DNA from: Vibrio breoganii
GTDB taxonomy: Bacteria; Pseudomonadota; Gammaproteobacteria; Enterobacterales; Vibrionaceae
Assembly (NCBI RefSeq): GCF_001677275.1
Contig: NZ_CP016177.1
Location: 2,604,001-2,668,000 of the forward strand
Length of the DNA stretch: 64,000 nucleotides
Direction: 5' to 3'
Position 1 is the stretch's first letter. Every line of letters begins with the position of its first letter. Both the position numbers and the translations under genes were made by a program. Under the pieces are notes generated by a model, which was given only the letters and a program-made list of their open reading frames with translations, did not search any database and was not told where the DNA came from. Below are positions 19,134 to 29,488 of the stretch, piece by piece.

Positions 19134-20918
19134 ATGCGCACCGTTTTACTCTCATTTTTATTGCTTTGTTTCTCTCAGGTCTCCGTTGCCTCGTTTAACA
19201 GTGAATCAAGCTCGCCTGTTCAAAGTGGCTTTGAGCAACCAAGCTTCGGTCAGCCTAGCTTTTTGCGAGTTGAACAAGCCTTCCCGTTTGATTTTGTTCA
19301 GCAAGGAAAACAAGTACGCCTCACATGGCAAGTCACCGATGGCTACTACCTCTATCAATCTCGATTTGATGTCAGTGCAGAAAATGCCACTTTAGGTGAG
19401 ATCTCTTTAAAAGAAGGGACGCCTTATGAAGATGAGTTTTTCGGCCTAGTCAACATTTACACAGAGCCTGTGACCATTAGCGTGCCCATCTTGGAGCAAG
19501 GGAATAATGCCCAGCTGATTGTTCAGTATCAGGGGTGTGCCAAGGCAGGGTTCTGTTATCCACCGGAAACAAAGGTTATTGACCTTGAGCCTGTTGCAGG
19601 CTCTGAGAACGCGCAAATAGACGACACCACCAGCACACCGTCAGGATCATCACTACCCAAAAGCGAGAGCGACATGGCAGCGTTGCTCGGTGATTCAATG
19701 TGGACCCCTTTGATCTTCTTACTGCTCGGCATAGGGCTGGCTTTCACCCCCTGCGTGTTACCCATGTACCCTATTTTGACCAGCATCGTTTTGGGTAATG
19801 GCAAGCAATCCACAGCCCGCGCACTGGCACTTTCTTTTGTTTACGTTCAGGGAATGGCACTCACCTACACCTTACTTGGGTTGATCGTTGCCTCTGCTGG
19901 TTTGCAATTTCAGGCAGCCCTGCAACATCCAGTTGTGCTAATCACCATCAGTGTACTATTCGTATTGCTGTCTCTGTCTATGTTTGGTTTATACAACCTG
20001 CAACTGCCAAGTAGCCTTCAAACTAAGCTCAATGAAATCAGTAACCAACAAAAAGGTGGTCGCTGGTTCGGTGCTTTTGCGATGGGAGCAATATCTGGAT
20101 TGGTATGCTCGCCTTGCACCACCGCCCCGCTATCCGGTGCACTGTTATATGTGGCGCAAACGGGCGACTTGTTCACCGGTGCGATCACCTTGTATGCGTT
20201 GGCTCTCGGGATGGGAATCCCCCTCATCCTGCTGGCAGTATTTGGCAATCGCTTCTTACCAAAAGCTGGATTGTGGATGGATAAAGTTAAAACCTTATTT
20301 GGCTTTGTCTTGCTGGCCGCTCCGCTGTTCTTCCTTGAGCGAATCCTTAGTGCTGAATGGATTTCTGCATTGTGGTCGATACTGGGTGTGTCTTTCTTTG
20401 CTTGGCTGTATCACGCCAAGAATCAAGTGCCGTTTGGATCTTGGAAGCAAAGCCTCATAGGTATCATCGCGATACTAGGCTTAATTGGCTCGGCACAACC
20501 GGTATGGAACAAGCTACTTGGTTTAGAGAGCAGCGTTGAGGCGCCACAATCTGAGATAGAGTTTATCCGTGTGGCGACCGTTCAAGACCTGCAGCAAGAG
20601 CTAGAAAAAGCCAAGCAGGCGGGTAAGCCGGTGATGCTAGATTTCTATGCCGACTGGTGCGTGGCATGTAAAGAGTTTGAGAAGTACACCTTCCATGAAG
20701 CTAGCGTGGAGCAAAAGCTCAAAGGCTTCGTGCTACTGCAAGCAGACGTCACTAAAAATCAACCTAGAGATATTCAAATGTTAGAGCACATGCGAGTACT
20801 TGGATTACCCACCATTGAGTTTTGGAACGAGCAGGGGGAACACCTTCCATCGGCTAGGCTCACCGGTTTTGTGAAGGCTGAGCCATTCTTAAACCACCTA
20901 CAACGCTTCAACCTATAA
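19134..20918 (+). CDS. dsbD: Thiol:disulfide interchange protein DsbD
   Basis: Transfers electrons from cytosolic thioredoxin to periplasmic DsbC/DsbG and cytochrome c maturation proteins. The 594-residue product has a signal peptide, the periplasmic alpha domain with a Cys pair in CAKAGFC, an eight-helix beta domain with Cys in [10 protein letters not shown] and CSPC, and the C-terminal thioredoxin-like gamma domain with DWCVACK. All three Cys pairs are present. The ATG at 19134 is preferred to an in-frame TTG 12 bases upstream. The cutA gene found between dcuA and dsbD in E. coli is absent. Confidence 0.95.
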   Translation: MRTVLLSFLLLCFSQVSVASFNSESSSPVQSGFEQPSFGQPSFLRVEQAFPFDFVQQGKQVRLTWQVTDGYYLYQSRFDVSAENATLGEISLKEGTPYEDEFFGLVNIYTEPVTISVPILEQGNNAQLIVQYQGCAKAGFCYPPETKVIDLEPVAGSENAQIDDTTSTPSGSSLPKSESDMAALLGDSMWTPLIFLLLGIGLAFTPCVLPMYPILTSIVLGNGKQSTARALALSFVYVQGMALTYTLLGLIVASAGLQFQAALQHPVVLITISVLFVLLSLSMFGLYNLQLPSSLQTKLNEISNQQKGGRWFGAFAMGAISGLVCSPCTTAPLSGALLYVAQTGDLFTGAITLYALALGMGIPLILLAVFGNRFLPKAGLWMDKVKTLFGFVLLAAPLFFLERILSAEWISALWSILGVSFFAWLYHAKNQVPFGSWKQSLIGIIAILGLIGSAQPVWNKLLGLESSVEAPQSEIEFIRVATVQDLQQELEKAKQAGKPVMLDFYADWCVACKEFEKYTFHEASVEQKLKGFVLLQADVTKNQPRDIQMLEHMRVLGLPTIEFWNEQGEHLPSARLTGFVKAEPFLNHLQRFNL

Positions 20919-20928
20919 ACAAAAGTAG

Positions 20929-20959
20929 ACGCCCATCAAGGCAATTGATGGGCGTTTTA
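20929..20959 (+). terminator. dsbD terminator
   Basis: ACGCCCATCA pairs with TGATGGGCGT, followed by TTTAT. Confidence 0.88.
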
Positions 20960-21077
20960 TCCATCTAAGCGCATAAATATCGATACAACTCAGAGTTTTA
21001 GTGGCCAAATCTTGTTCATTAAAATAAAACCATCAATAATCACTTAAACCACTAATGAATACTCAGGTAAAAGTGAT

Positions 21078-21713
21078 ATGGACGCCACTTACACTATTGT
21101 TATCGCGGATGACCATCCTCTATTTAGAAACGCTCTGTTTCAGTCCGTACACATGGCGATCAGTGGAGCCAATCTTTTAGAAGCCGAATCACTCGATACC
21201 TTACTGGAATTGCTTCGCAAACAGGAAGACGTAGACCTAGTTCTGTTAGATTTAAAGATGCCTGGCGCAAATGGCATGTCTGGACTGATGCAGCTACGCA
21301 GTGAATTTCCCGACATTGCTGTAGTGGTGATTTCTGCAAGTGAAGAACCCTCGGTTGTCAGCCAAGTGAAGAGTCACGGCGCGTTTGGGTTTATTCCTAA
21401 ATCCAGTGATATGCGAAGCCTTATCAATGCGCTCAACCAAGTACTCAGTGGCGATCAATTCTTCCCTGCAGATCTGGCTAAACAAGCCGAGCAATACAGT
21501 GACATTTCGGACAAACTCGCCTCCCTTACTCCACAGCAATATAAGGTGCTGGCCATGCTAGCAGATGGCCTCCTGAACAAGCAGATTGCCTATGAGCTTG
21601 ATGTCTCTGTGGCCACCATCAAGGCGCACATGACCGCTATCTTCCGCAAGCTTGGGGTTACCAACCGCACTCAAGCGGTTATCTTACTGCAGCAATCAGA
21701 GGTTGAGTCTTGA
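21078..21713 (+). CDS. crbR: LuxR/NarL-family response regulator, CrbR-like
   Basis: A 211-residue regulator. The receiver domain (about 5-120) has the acidic pair in IADDHPLF, phospho-Asp in VLLDLKMPG and Lys in FIPKSS. The LuxR-type helix-turn-helix (about 145-207) has LTPQQYKVL and VSVATIKAHMTAIFRKLGV. In vibrios and pseudomonads the CrbS/CrbR pair activates acs for acetate use. Its linkage here to the DUF4212-symporter genes, a CrbS-like kinase and acs supports that assignment. The matching kinase is 2.8 kb away on the other strand. Confidence 0.85.
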   Translation: MDATYTIVIADDHPLFRNALFQSVHMAISGANLLEAESLDTLLELLRKQEDVDLVLLDLKMPGANGMSGLMQLRSEFPDIAVVVISASEEPSVVSQVKSHGAFGFIPKSSDMRSLINALNQVLSGDQFFPADLAKQAEQYSDISDKLASLTPQQYKVLAMLADGLLNKQIAYELDVSVATIKAHMTAIFRKLGVTNRTQAVILLQQSEVES

Positions 21714-21763
21714 TGCCAAGACAACCTCTTGATTGGTAAATAAAAGCAATATTTCCTACTTCC

Positions 21764-21785
21764 GTATTAGACCTTTGGCTAATAC
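21764..21785. promoter_or_regulatory. Dyad in the symporter leader
   Basis: GTATTAG and CTAATAC are separated by eight bases in the 239-base gap between crbR and the DUF4212 gene. It could be an operator for the operon (CrbR is an obvious candidate), but no matching copy was seen before acs. Confidence 0.3.
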
Positions 21786-21952
21786 CGCGCAAAATCAACT
21801 TCACACTTTTCCCTGCAATATCATTAACACCCTGATTTTAAAGATTTTAATTAAAATTATCGTCAAGACCAAAGTTCAAATGAGTTATTACAACCCCACT
21901 GCTATCGTATGCTTGAAACATTTTATTAACAAACAAGTGTAAGGAGACGGCA

Positions 21953-22216
21953 ATGGCGTTTGAAAATGAAGAACGAGCCAAAGCCTACTGGAGCAAGAAT
22001 GTTCGACTCATGATTAGCCTTTTGGTTATTTGGTTTGTTGTGTCATTCGGCTGCGGTATTTTATTTGTGGATCAACTCAACCAAATTCAAATCGGCGGCT
22101 ATAAGTTAGGCTTCTGGTTTGCACAGCAGGGTGCCATCTACTGTTTCTTGGGCATTATTTTCTACTATGCGTGGAAGATGCGTCAGATTGACCGCGAATT
22201 TAACGTAGAAGAATAG
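21953..22216 (+). CDS. DUF4212 small membrane subunit of the sodium:solute symporter
   Basis: An 87-residue protein with two membrane helices (about 18-42 and 52-75) and charged ends. It has the DUF4212 pattern AYWxKNVRLMxxLLxIWFxVSFGxGIL. The family is encoded immediately before VC_2705-type SSS symporters and is believed to be an accessory subunit. An AAGGAGA ribosome site lies eight bases before the ATG. The symporter begins 12 bases after the stop, so the two are surely cotranscribed. Confidence 0.9.
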   Translation: MAFENEERAKAYWSKNVRLMISLLVIWFVVSFGCGILFVDQLNQIQIGGYKLGFWFAQQGAIYCFLGIIFYYAWKMRQIDREFNVEE

Positions 22217-22228
22217 GGAGCTACAAAG

Positions 22229-23956
22229 ATGGATCTTAAGACAATTACATACCTTGTTGTAGGTGCGACCTTCGCACTCTATATCGGTATCGCGATATGG
22301 GCTCGAGCTGGCACGACCAAAGAGTTCTACGTTGCCGGTGGTGGGGTAAACCCAATCGCGAACGGTATGGCAACAGCAGCTGATTGGATGTCTGCAGCAT
22401 CATTTATCTCAATGGCAGGTCTAATCGCCTTCATGGGATACGGTGGCTCAGTATTCCTAATGGGTTGGACTGGTGGTTATGTGCTTCTCGCATTACTACT
22501 CGCTCCATACCTACGTAAATTTGGTAAATTTACGGTTCCAGAGTTCGTCGGTGAACGCTTTTACTCCAAGACAGCCCGTGTAGTAGCGGTAGCTTGTTTG
22601 ATCATCGCATCGGTAACCTACGTTATCGGTCAGATGAAAGGGGTGGGTGTTGCATTTGGTCGCTTCCTTGAGGTGGACTACGCAACCGGACTTGGCGTGG
22701 GTATGTGTATCGTATTCATCTATGCCGTTATGGGTGGTATGAAAGGTATTACTTACACCCAGATTGCTCAATACTGCGTACTCATTCTTGCTTACACTAT
22801 TCCAGCAGTATTTATCTCTCTACAACTAACAGGTCACGCTCTTCCTCAAATAGGGTTGGGTAGTACCATGACGGGGACGGATGTCTATCTACTCGACCGG
22901 CTTGACCAGGTGGTGACCGAACTCGGCTTTACTGAATACACGACACATGTGCGGGGCGATACCCTCAATATGTTTGTGTACACCATGTCATTGATGATCG
23001 GTACTGCAGGTCTACCACACGTAATTATCCGTTTCTTCACTGTACCTAAGGTACGTGATGCTCGAACCTCAGCAGGTTGGGCACTCGTGTTCATCGCGAT
23101 TCTATACACTACAGCACCAGCTGTTGCAGCTATGGCTCGCCTGAACCTAATGGAAACCGTAAACCTTCCATCTGGACAAAACCTTGTCTATGACGAGCGT
23201 CCTGATTGGTTTAGAAACTGGGAGAAAACAGGGCTTCTTGGCTTTGAAGATAAAAATGCAGATGGTGCTATCCAATACACTTCTAGCGCAGCAACTAATG
23301 AGCTAAAAGTAGATAGAGATATCATGGTATTGGCAAACCCTGAGATTGCTAAGCTACCAAATTGGGTCATAGCCCTAGTCGCTGCAGGTGGTCTTGCAGC
23401 AGCACTATCAACTGCAGCAGGCTTGCTATTGGCTATCTCCTCCTCCATCTCGCACGATCTGATAAAAGGGGTAATAAACCCCAACATTTCAGAGAAGAAA
23501 GAACTGCTCGCCAGCCGGATATCCATGGCGGTGGCGATTGGGGTCGCGGGGTATTTGGGACTCAACCCACCGGGCTTTGCCGCCGGTACGGTTGCCCTCG
23601 CCTTTGGATTGGCTGCCTCCTCCATCTTCCCGGCCTTGATGATGGGTATATTCAGCAAGAATATTAACAAAGAAGGTGCGATTGCAGGTATGGTCGCAGG
23701 TATCGGTATTACTCTGTTCTATGTATTCCAACACAAAGGCGTTTTGTTTGTTGCGGATTGGAAATACCTAGAAAGCTGGGGTAGCAACTGGTTCCTAGGC
23801 ATTGAACCTAACGCATTTGGTGCGATTGGTGCAGCCTTCAACTTCATCGTGGCATTCGCTGTGTCGAAAGTAACAGCAGAAACACCACAAGAAGTGAAAG
23901 ACCTTGTTGAGCACGTTCGAGTTCCAGCAGGAGCAGGCTCAGCTCAAGACCACTAA
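22229..23956 (+). CDS. Sodium:solute symporter (VC_2705 subfamily), probable acetate/monocarboxylate uptake
   Basis: A 575-residue SSS/SLC5-family permease with about 13 membrane helices. It resembles ActP-type acetate permeases (FYVAGGGVNPIANGMATAADWMSAASF, the sodium-site helix 1 region). An extra-membrane loop (about 305-355) carries the EF-hand-like sequence DKNADGAIQY (341-350). Linkage to CrbRS and acs suggests acetate or a related short carboxylate as substrate, but that is inference. A terminator follows. Confidence 0.88.
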   Translation: MDLKTITYLVVGATFALYIGIAIWARAGTTKEFYVAGGGVNPIANGMATAADWMSAASFISMAGLIAFMGYGGSVFLMGWTGGYVLLALLLAPYLRKFGKFTVPEFVGERFYSKTARVVAVACLIIASVTYVIGQMKGVGVAFGRFLEVDYATGLGVGMCIVFIYAVMGGMKGITYTQIAQYCVLILAYTIPAVFISLQLTGHALPQIGLGSTMTGTDVYLLDRLDQVVTELGFTEYTTHVRGDTLNMFVYTMSLMIGTAGLPHVIIRFFTVPKVRDARTSAGWALVFIAILYTTAPAVAAMARLNLMETVNLPSGQNLVYDERPDWFRNWEKTGLLGFEDKNADGAIQYTSSAATNELKVDRDIMVLANPEIAKLPNWVIALVAAGGLAAALSTAAGLLLAISSSISHDLIKGVINPNISEKKELLASRISMAVAIGVAGYLGLNPPGFAAGTVALAFGLAASSIFPALMMGIFSKNINKEGAIAGMVAGIGITLFYVFQHKGVLFVADWKYLESWGSNWFLGIEPNAFGAIGAAFNFIVAFAVSKVTAETPQEVKDLVEHVRVPAGAGSAQDH

Positions 23957-23980
23957 TACAATCTATCCAATCTAGTCCAC

Positions 23981-24005
23981 AAAAGCCCCTTCGGGGGCTT
24001 TTTTA
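23981..24005 (+). terminator. Symporter operon terminator
   Basis: AAAAGCCCC-TTC-GGGGGCTTTTTT, a strong stem with a UUCG-type loop and a T tail. Confidence 0.93.
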
Positions 24006-24098
24006 ATAAAGTAAGTCGAGTATTGTAAAGAGAAGAGTATCAAACATAAAAACACCGACACTCTCTCTGGAATTTTACATTGTCGCTAGGATGCAAAA

Positions 24099-24581
24099 AT
24101 GTTCAAAAACAAACACTTTATCGTTGCTTTACTGGTCGCCCCTATTTTGGCGGTAATCACTTATTTTGGTATCGATATGGCCGTGAGTGAAAAACCTCAT
24201 GCGGCCAAACAAGGCGAAAGCTACAAACTCATCAGTAAATCTAATTGTCGCTATACCAGTGGTTTGTGTGATTTTGAAAATGGTGAATTCAAGGTGCAGT
24301 TTCGCTCAGAGAAACTCACTGCAGACACTCTAGAACTCACTCTAAGATCTAAATTCCCACTACAGGGTATAAAGGTCGCATTAGCCGAAAATGGTGAGAG
24401 TCAGCCTATAGAGATGACACCCACCAATCAAGATATGCGTAACTGGGCTATCTCATTGCCTGCCAGCAATATTGAAACAAAGAATCTTCGTGTTGCCATT
24501 CAGGCCGAAGATACTCTCTACTACGGAGAGACTGAGACCACCTTTGTGGTTTACGAGACTCTATTCACCGAAGATAAGTGA
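24099..24581 (+). CDS. Membrane-anchored periplasmic protein of unknown function
   Basis: A 160-residue protein with one N-terminal membrane helix or uncleaved signal (residues 6-28) and a periplasmic domain of beta-strand character. Two cysteines (SNCRYTSGLCDF, about 50-61) could form a disulfide. I do not recognise the family. It lies between the symporter operon and the convergent crbS gene, and its last 31 bases overlap the 3' end of crbS. Position suggests a link to acetate uptake or sensing, with no direct evidence. Confidence 0.78.
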   Translation: MFKNKHFIVALLVAPILAVITYFGIDMAVSEKPHAAKQGESYKLISKSNCRYTSGLCDFENGEFKVQFRSEKLTADTLELTLRSKFPLQGIKVALAENGESQPIEMTPTNQDMRNWAISLPASNIETKNLRVAIQAEDTLYYGETETTFVVYETLFTEDK

Positions 24582-27500
24582 CGCTCAAAGTTATTGAGAA
24601 GGGTTCGAAGCTTTAATGGCTTAACCGGTTTAGGCAAAAATTCAAACCCTTCGCTCTTAACTTGATCGACAATATCTGGCGTTCTATCGGCACTGATAAT
24701 CACACCATTAAACTCTGTCCCCATGACTTGCTTGAAGTGCTGTAATACCTGTAGCCCTGTTCTGCCATTTTCTAAACGATAGTCAGAAAGGATCACGTCT
24801 GGTTGCCAGTGATTATCCAACTGCAACAGACTCTGCTCTAAATCCGTTGCCAATCTCACCTGACACCCCCAGCGCTGTAGCAAGTGCTCCATCCCTTCCA
24901 GGATTGAAACTTCGTCATCAACACACAGCACTCGCAAATTGCTCAGTGGAGTAGCCGTTACCACTGGAGCTATAGAAGGGACCTCTTCAACAACGACCTT
25001 CTGTGCCAATGGCACAGTGATAGAAAATACGCTTCCTCTACTGGGCCACGAGCGCAATGAGATTGTATGCCCCAACAATTGAGCTATCCCCTTTGAAATA
25101 GCGAGCCCCAAGCCAAGGCCTTTGTCAGAACGGATTTGATTGGTGCGGGTAAATTCTTCAAATATTAATTGCTGCTTATCCTCTTCGACGCCAACTCCGT
25201 TATCCCAGACCTGAATGGAAAGAGTGTTACCCTCTCTTCGCGCTCCCAATATCACCTTCCCTTGAGGGCTGTATCGAAAGGCATTGGTTAAGAAGTTCTG
25301 GATTACCCTGCGCAATAACTTAGGATCGGACTCAACAAATAATGAAGTGGGTATCGTTCTAAAATTGATGCCCTGCTCCTCAGCAATAACACCAAACTCA
25401 GCATCCAGGTTGAACAATACCTCACTTAAAGCAAAGGGCTGCACCTTGGCCTCTAGCTTGCCAGACTCCAAACGAGAGATGTCCAGTAGGTCACTGATCA
25501 GCACCTCAGCCGCTTCCATTGCACTTTCTATATGGCGTGCCACTTGTTGTGTTTCAGCATCTTTCGCCACCTCTGACAGTGATGAAGTAAACAGACGAGC
25601 CGCATTTAAAGGCTGCATTAGGTCATGACTAACAGCAGCAAGGAAGCGAGATTTAGATTGTGATTCTTGCTCTGAGCGCTGGGTTGCGATGGTGAGCTGT
25701 CGATTCAATTGCTCTAGCTCATGGGTTCGCTCTTGTACCCTTTCTTCGAGGGTGACATTCGCGTCCTTTAGCGCCTGCTCTGCCTGACGATAAACGGTAA
25801 TATCACTGAAACTCATCGCAAACCCGCCACTGGGCATGGGATTGCCTTGTACTTCGATGACTCGTCCATCTGCGCGCTGTCGGGAGGATGTATGGTTCGT
25901 GCCTCTTCGGAGATGCTCTAGTCGACGCTGTACATGAACTTCCGGATCTCCAGGCCCACACAGTCCTTTCTCTGCGTTATGACGAATAACATCTGCAATA
26001 GGCCTGCCCACCTGTATTAATCCTGGTGGGAACTCAAACAGCTCCAAGTAACGCTGATTCCATGCCACCAGCCTCAATTGCTTATCAACTACTGCAATCC
26101 CTTGCTCGATGTGCTCAATGGCGCCTTGCAAAAGACTACGACTAAAGTCATACAGCTCTGACGCCTCATCGACTATGGTGGCCACCTCTTCAAGCTGCAT
26201 GTTTTTACCTTGCAGGGCAGAAGTAAGCACTAACTTAGCTGACGAAGCTCCAAATACCCCAGCCAGTACACGCTCTGTATGCCGTATCAGGGTTGAAGGG
26301 GCATACTGATTGGGCATCAGCACTTCTTCTTGTTGGCTCCAAAACTGATTAAAAGCACTGCGAACCCTGTGTCTCCCCACAAACTTAGAAGCCACCAGTT
26401 CTAATTCTGCGACGGTAACCCGACTTTGATACAGGCTAATATTGTCTGACTCAGGCAGTGGTGAGCCAACAAAAGCCGCAGATTGTAAGCGCTCACTAAT
26501 ATTGGGACGCGTTAGTATCGACACCACTACATAACACACACTGTTGGCACTGATACTGAGCAACATGCCCCAGTCAGAGTTTTTAATATCGAGGCTTGCC
26601 AATAACTCTGGTGGTGAAATCATCCAGATAAGAACGTTGTTTCCCGCATCTCCCGCTAGAATGCCAGTTTGGCTCATCAGGGTAACAAGCCAGAGAACAA
26701 AGCCTACTACCAAGCCAACGTAAACCCCATTGCGATTTCCGTGTCGCCAATACATTCCGCCCAGCAATGCTGGGGCAAACTGAGTGACAGCTGCAAAAGA
26801 AAGGAACCCAATCGCAGACAAACTACCTATGCTATCCAGCACTTGATAAAAGAACCACGCACCGACAATCAGCATCACAATCAGGATTCGGCGAATCACC
26901 AATAGACGCCCAGAGAAATGCCTAAAGTTGTGTTGGGAGAGCTTCATTCTGCGCAGAAGCAACGGCATTACGAGGTCATTAGACACCATGATAGCCAAAG
27001 CAATCGTGGATACGATCACCATGCCACTTGCCGCAGAAACACCGCCAATAAAGGCAAACAAAGCAACGCTATCTGCACCTAATGCCAGTGGTAAGCTAAT
27101 GACGTAGCTATCAGCAGGGCTGCCGGGCAATAAACTAGAACCCACCCAAGCGATAGGAAGTACAAATAACCCCATCAACATCAAATAGGCAGGAAAGACT
27201 CGCCTTGCGGTATGCAAATCATGGGCACGCTCATTCTCAACCACAGTGGTGTGAAACTGCCTAGGAAGACAGAAGATTGCCATCATGGTCAAAAGGGTGT
27301 GGATCAATAAGGTGGGTATGTTGGGAGATTCATAGGTTTGCTTTGCTGCTTGCCAAAGCTCTATATCCGTTCGCTGCAGCACCACAAACATGACAAATAT
27401 GCCGACAAACAAAAAAGCCACCAGCTTCACTATGGATTCGAAAGCGATAGCCATCATCATTCCGCGGTGATGCTCTGTGTTATCAATATGGCGAGTACCA

Positions 27501-28024
27501 AATAGCACGGTAAAAGTAGCAAGGGCTGCCACCATCAACCAAGAGACGAGATATTTTTGATTCCCTCCCTCGCCTAATACCTCTGGAGCGGCAAGCTCAA
27601 TCCCCATCATAATGCCGCGCATCTGCAATGCGATATAAGGCAAGATACCAACGACAGAGATCAGGGTGACGAATACTGCTAAGCCTTGAGATTTACCGTA
27701 GCGAGCAGCTATAAAATCTGCAATCGAGTTAATGTGTTCGCGCTTTGCCACCAAAATCATGCGCGCTAAAACGCGCCAAAAAAAGACAAATACGATAATA
27801 GGGGCAAGATAAACAGGCAGGAATGCCCAAGGGTTATTGGCGGCTTGGCCTACGGTGCCAAAGAACGTCCAAGAGGTGCAATAAACTGCAATAGAAAGAC
27901 TGTAAATCCAAGGACGCCAAGAGGCCAGCCATTGAGGACGTTTATCCCCGTACCACGCTACTAAAAAAAGCAGTACTAAATAGAGTAGCGATGCGGGAAC
28001 GACAACCCATCCTTGCATAAACAA
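24551..28024 (-). CDS. crbS: CrbS-like hybrid sensor: SLC5 transporter domain fused to histidine kinase
   Basis: A 1157-residue protein. The N-terminal SSS/SLC5 domain has about 13 helices (1-500). A linker resembling the STAC region (about 520-620) is followed by a PAS domain (about 645-750), a coiled coil (750-790), HisKA with AAVSHDLMQPLNAARLF, HATPase with N box NFLTNAFRYS and G box GLGLGLAISKG, and a C-terminal receiver (about 1025-1150) with phospho-Asp in ILSDYRLENGRTG. CrbS senses acetate-related flux and acts through CrbR on acs. The transporter domain may sense or carry the ligand. It is probably cotranscribed with nothing: the HcaT-like gene upstream lies convergently closer to its own promoter. 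Confidence 0.9.
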   Translation of the reverse strand: MFMQGWVVVPASLLYLVLLFLVAWYGDKRPQWLASWRPWIYSLSIAVYCTSWTFFGTVGQAANNPWAFLPVYLAPIIVFVFFWRVLARMILVAKREHINSIADFIAARYGKSQGLAVFVTLISVVGILPYIALQMRGIMMGIELAAPEVLGEGGNQKYLVSWLMVAALATFTVLFGTRHIDNTEHHRGMMMAIAFESIVKLVAFLFVGIFVMFVVLQRTDIELWQAAKQTYESPNIPTLLIHTLLTMMAIFCLPRQFHTTVVENERAHDLHTARRVFPAYLMLMGLFVLPIAWVGSSLLPGSPADSYVISLPLALGADSVALFAFIGGVSAASGMVIVSTIALAIMVSNDLVMPLLLRRMKLSQHNFRHFSGRLLVIRRILIVMLIVGAWFFYQVLDSIGSLSAIGFLSFAAVTQFAPALLGGMYWRHGNRNGVYVGLVVGFVLWLVTLMSQTGILAGDAGNNVLIWMISPPELLASLDIKNSDWGMLLSISANSVCYVVVSILTRPNISERLQSAAFVGSPLPESDNISLYQSRVTVAELELVASKFVGRHRVRSAFNQFWSQQEEVLMPNQYAPSTLIRHTERVLAGVFGASSAKLVLTSALQGKNMQLEEVATIVDEASELYDFSRSLLQGAIEHIEQGIAVVDKQLRLVAWNQRYLELFEFPPGLIQVGRPIADVIRHNAEKGLCGPGDPEVHVQRRLEHLRRGTNHTSSRQRADGRVIEVQGNPMPSGGFAMSFSDITVYRQAEQALKDANVTLEERVQERTHELEQLNRQLTIATQRSEQESQSKSRFLAAVSHDLMQPLNAARLFTSSLSEVAKDAETQQVARHIESAMEAAEVLISDLLDISRLESGKLEAKVQPFALSEVLFNLDAEFGVIAEEQGINFRTIPTSLFVESDPKLLRRVIQNFLTNAFRYSPQGKVILGARREGNTLSIQVWDNGVGVEEDKQQLIFEEFTRTNQIRSDKGLGLGLAISKGIAQLLGHTISLRSWPSRGSVFSITVPLAQKVVVEEVPSIAPVVTATPLSNLRVLCVDDEVSILEGMEHLLQRWGCQVRLATDLEQSLLQLDNHWQPDVILSDYRLENGRTGLQVLQHFKQVMGTEFNGVIISADRTPDIVDQVKSEGFEFLPKPVKPLKLRTLLNNFERHLSSVNRVS

Positions 28025-28129
28025 TCCTTAACCAGTCTTAATTCTGAATGCATCTAACCCACTATCTACTTTCAGGAGCACATAGGTTTAGATGCTATAA
28101 GACTAGTCAAAGATCGCTTTGTAGCTCAA

Positions 28130-29317
28130 TTAGTTAGCTTGTTTTTGTGGTTCAATCCCCACTTCTTCAACATTCCCTTTCTGAGGGTCCAATTTAACAA
28201 ACATAGCCAACACACCCATAGCGGCCATAACCCAGAAGACATTTGCCCCCCAAAGCTCATAGCCCCAGCCACTCAGTGCCGTCATGGTCGCCATAACAAT
28301 ACCCAGAGGGATGGCATTATAGAGTGCTTGCAGTGCTACCATCTTATGTTGCTCTGCATCTTGGATGTATCGAATGGCAGCAATATGTGCCAATGCAAAG
28401 GTAACGCCGTGCAACAGCTGAATAAGCACTAAGGCAAATAGCATGGTGGTTGATGCCGTTAGCCCCCAGCGCACGATGACACCCACAGAAGCGACCAAGA
28501 ATAGAGAGCGCAGTGTCCACTTACCGAACCAACGGTTACTGAAAGCAAAGATACATACCTCAGCCACCACACCGAGACTCCACAGGTAACCAATGATATC
28601 GGCACTGTAACCCGCATCTTTCCAATAGATGGTACTAAAACCGTAATAGGCTGCATGGCTTCCCTGAATAAGGGCGATCAAGCCGATGAACTTAATCACC
28701 GACCATTCGCGGAGCAGACTGCTTAGCTTAGGTCTGACCGATTTCACGTTGCCCTGGGTTACAGGCATTGGATTTGGATTGCGCATTGAGGCCACGATAG
28801 AGAAGGCAATGCCCGCTAACGCGGTATAGACAATGAAATCAATACCAAAGTTTGCAACAAGGAAACCCACTACCGTTGAGCCTGCAATAAAGGCAATCGA
28901 TCCCCATAGACGCGTTCGACCATAGTCGAGCATCTTCAAGCGAGCATAGTGATTGGCCATTGCATCAGAAATAGGAACAATCGGTCCACAACAAGCGTTA
29001 AACAGGATGGTAGCCACCGCCATCAACCAGAAACTTCCACCCGTAAAAAAGTGAAACGCAATGAAAGCGAGCGAAGCTAGGCTGAGCACCCGAAGTGCGG
29101 GCATCAAGTGCTCTATTTTATGAATTCGGGGAGTAATAATAAGGTTTGCGGCGCATCGGGTAGCAAAGGCTATACCCAACAATAGGCCGATATCTGAGGC
29201 AGAAACCCCTTGGTCTTTAAACCAAAGCGCCCAGAAAGGGAGATAAACGCCATAGGCAAAAAAGAACCCCAGAAAATACTGAGATAGCCACGCGTATGGA
29301 GAGGGTTTCAACATCAA
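28130..29317 (-). CDS. hcaT: MFS permease, HcaT (3-phenylpropionate transporter) family
   Basis: A 395-residue, 12-helix permease with strong similarity to Escherichia coli HcaT, for example QGSHAAYYGFSTIYWKDAGY and GYLWSLGVVAEV. HcaT is a putative 3-phenylpropionate transporter; the true substrate is not established, and here no aromatic catabolic genes are nearby. It is encoded upstream of crbS on the same strand, with 105 bases between them, so they may share a transcript. It is divergent from the cNMP/CBS/DUF294 gene. Two Met codons start the frame and either could initiate. Confidence 0.87.
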   Translation of the reverse strand: MMLKPSPYAWLSQYFLGFFFAYGVYLPFWALWFKDQGVSASDIGLLLGIAFATRCAANLIITPRIHKIEHLMPALRVLSLASLAFIAFHFFTGGSFWLMAVATILFNACCGPIVPISDAMANHYARLKMLDYGRTRLWGSIAFIAGSTVVGFLVANFGIDFIVYTALAGIAFSIVASMRNPNPMPVTQGNVKSVRPKLSSLLREWSVIKFIGLIALIQGSHAAYYGFSTIYWKDAGYSADIIGYLWSLGVVAEVCIFAFSNRWFGKWTLRSLFLVASVGVIVRWGLTASTTMLFALVLIQLLHGVTFALAHIAAIRYIQDAEQHKMVALQALYNAIPLGIVMATMTALSGWGYELWGANVFWVMAAMGVLAMFVKLDPQKGNVEEVGIEPQKQAN

Positions 29318-29488
29318 ACTGTCCTAGATTAAGCAATATTCGGCGGCAATTATGAAGTGAACCCAGTGGAATAAAAAGGGATAACTTCAATTTCACCTTT
29401 TCCCTATTAGACCAAAGTCGTCTGGAGCTTATTTGAGGATTTGTCACACTAGTAGGGTTAGGGTTTGTCGCCAAAGGATTAAGTCTTC

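Noticed and set aside
19951..20460. Plus-strand open frame of 169 codons within dsbD
   Set aside because: Out of frame with dsbD and rich in Cys/Trp as expected from a shifted membrane-protein frame.
21733..21942. 69-codon frame between crbR and the DUF4212 gene
   Set aside because: It occupies the promoter/leader of the symporter operon, lacks a ribosome site and has no protein-like features I recognise.
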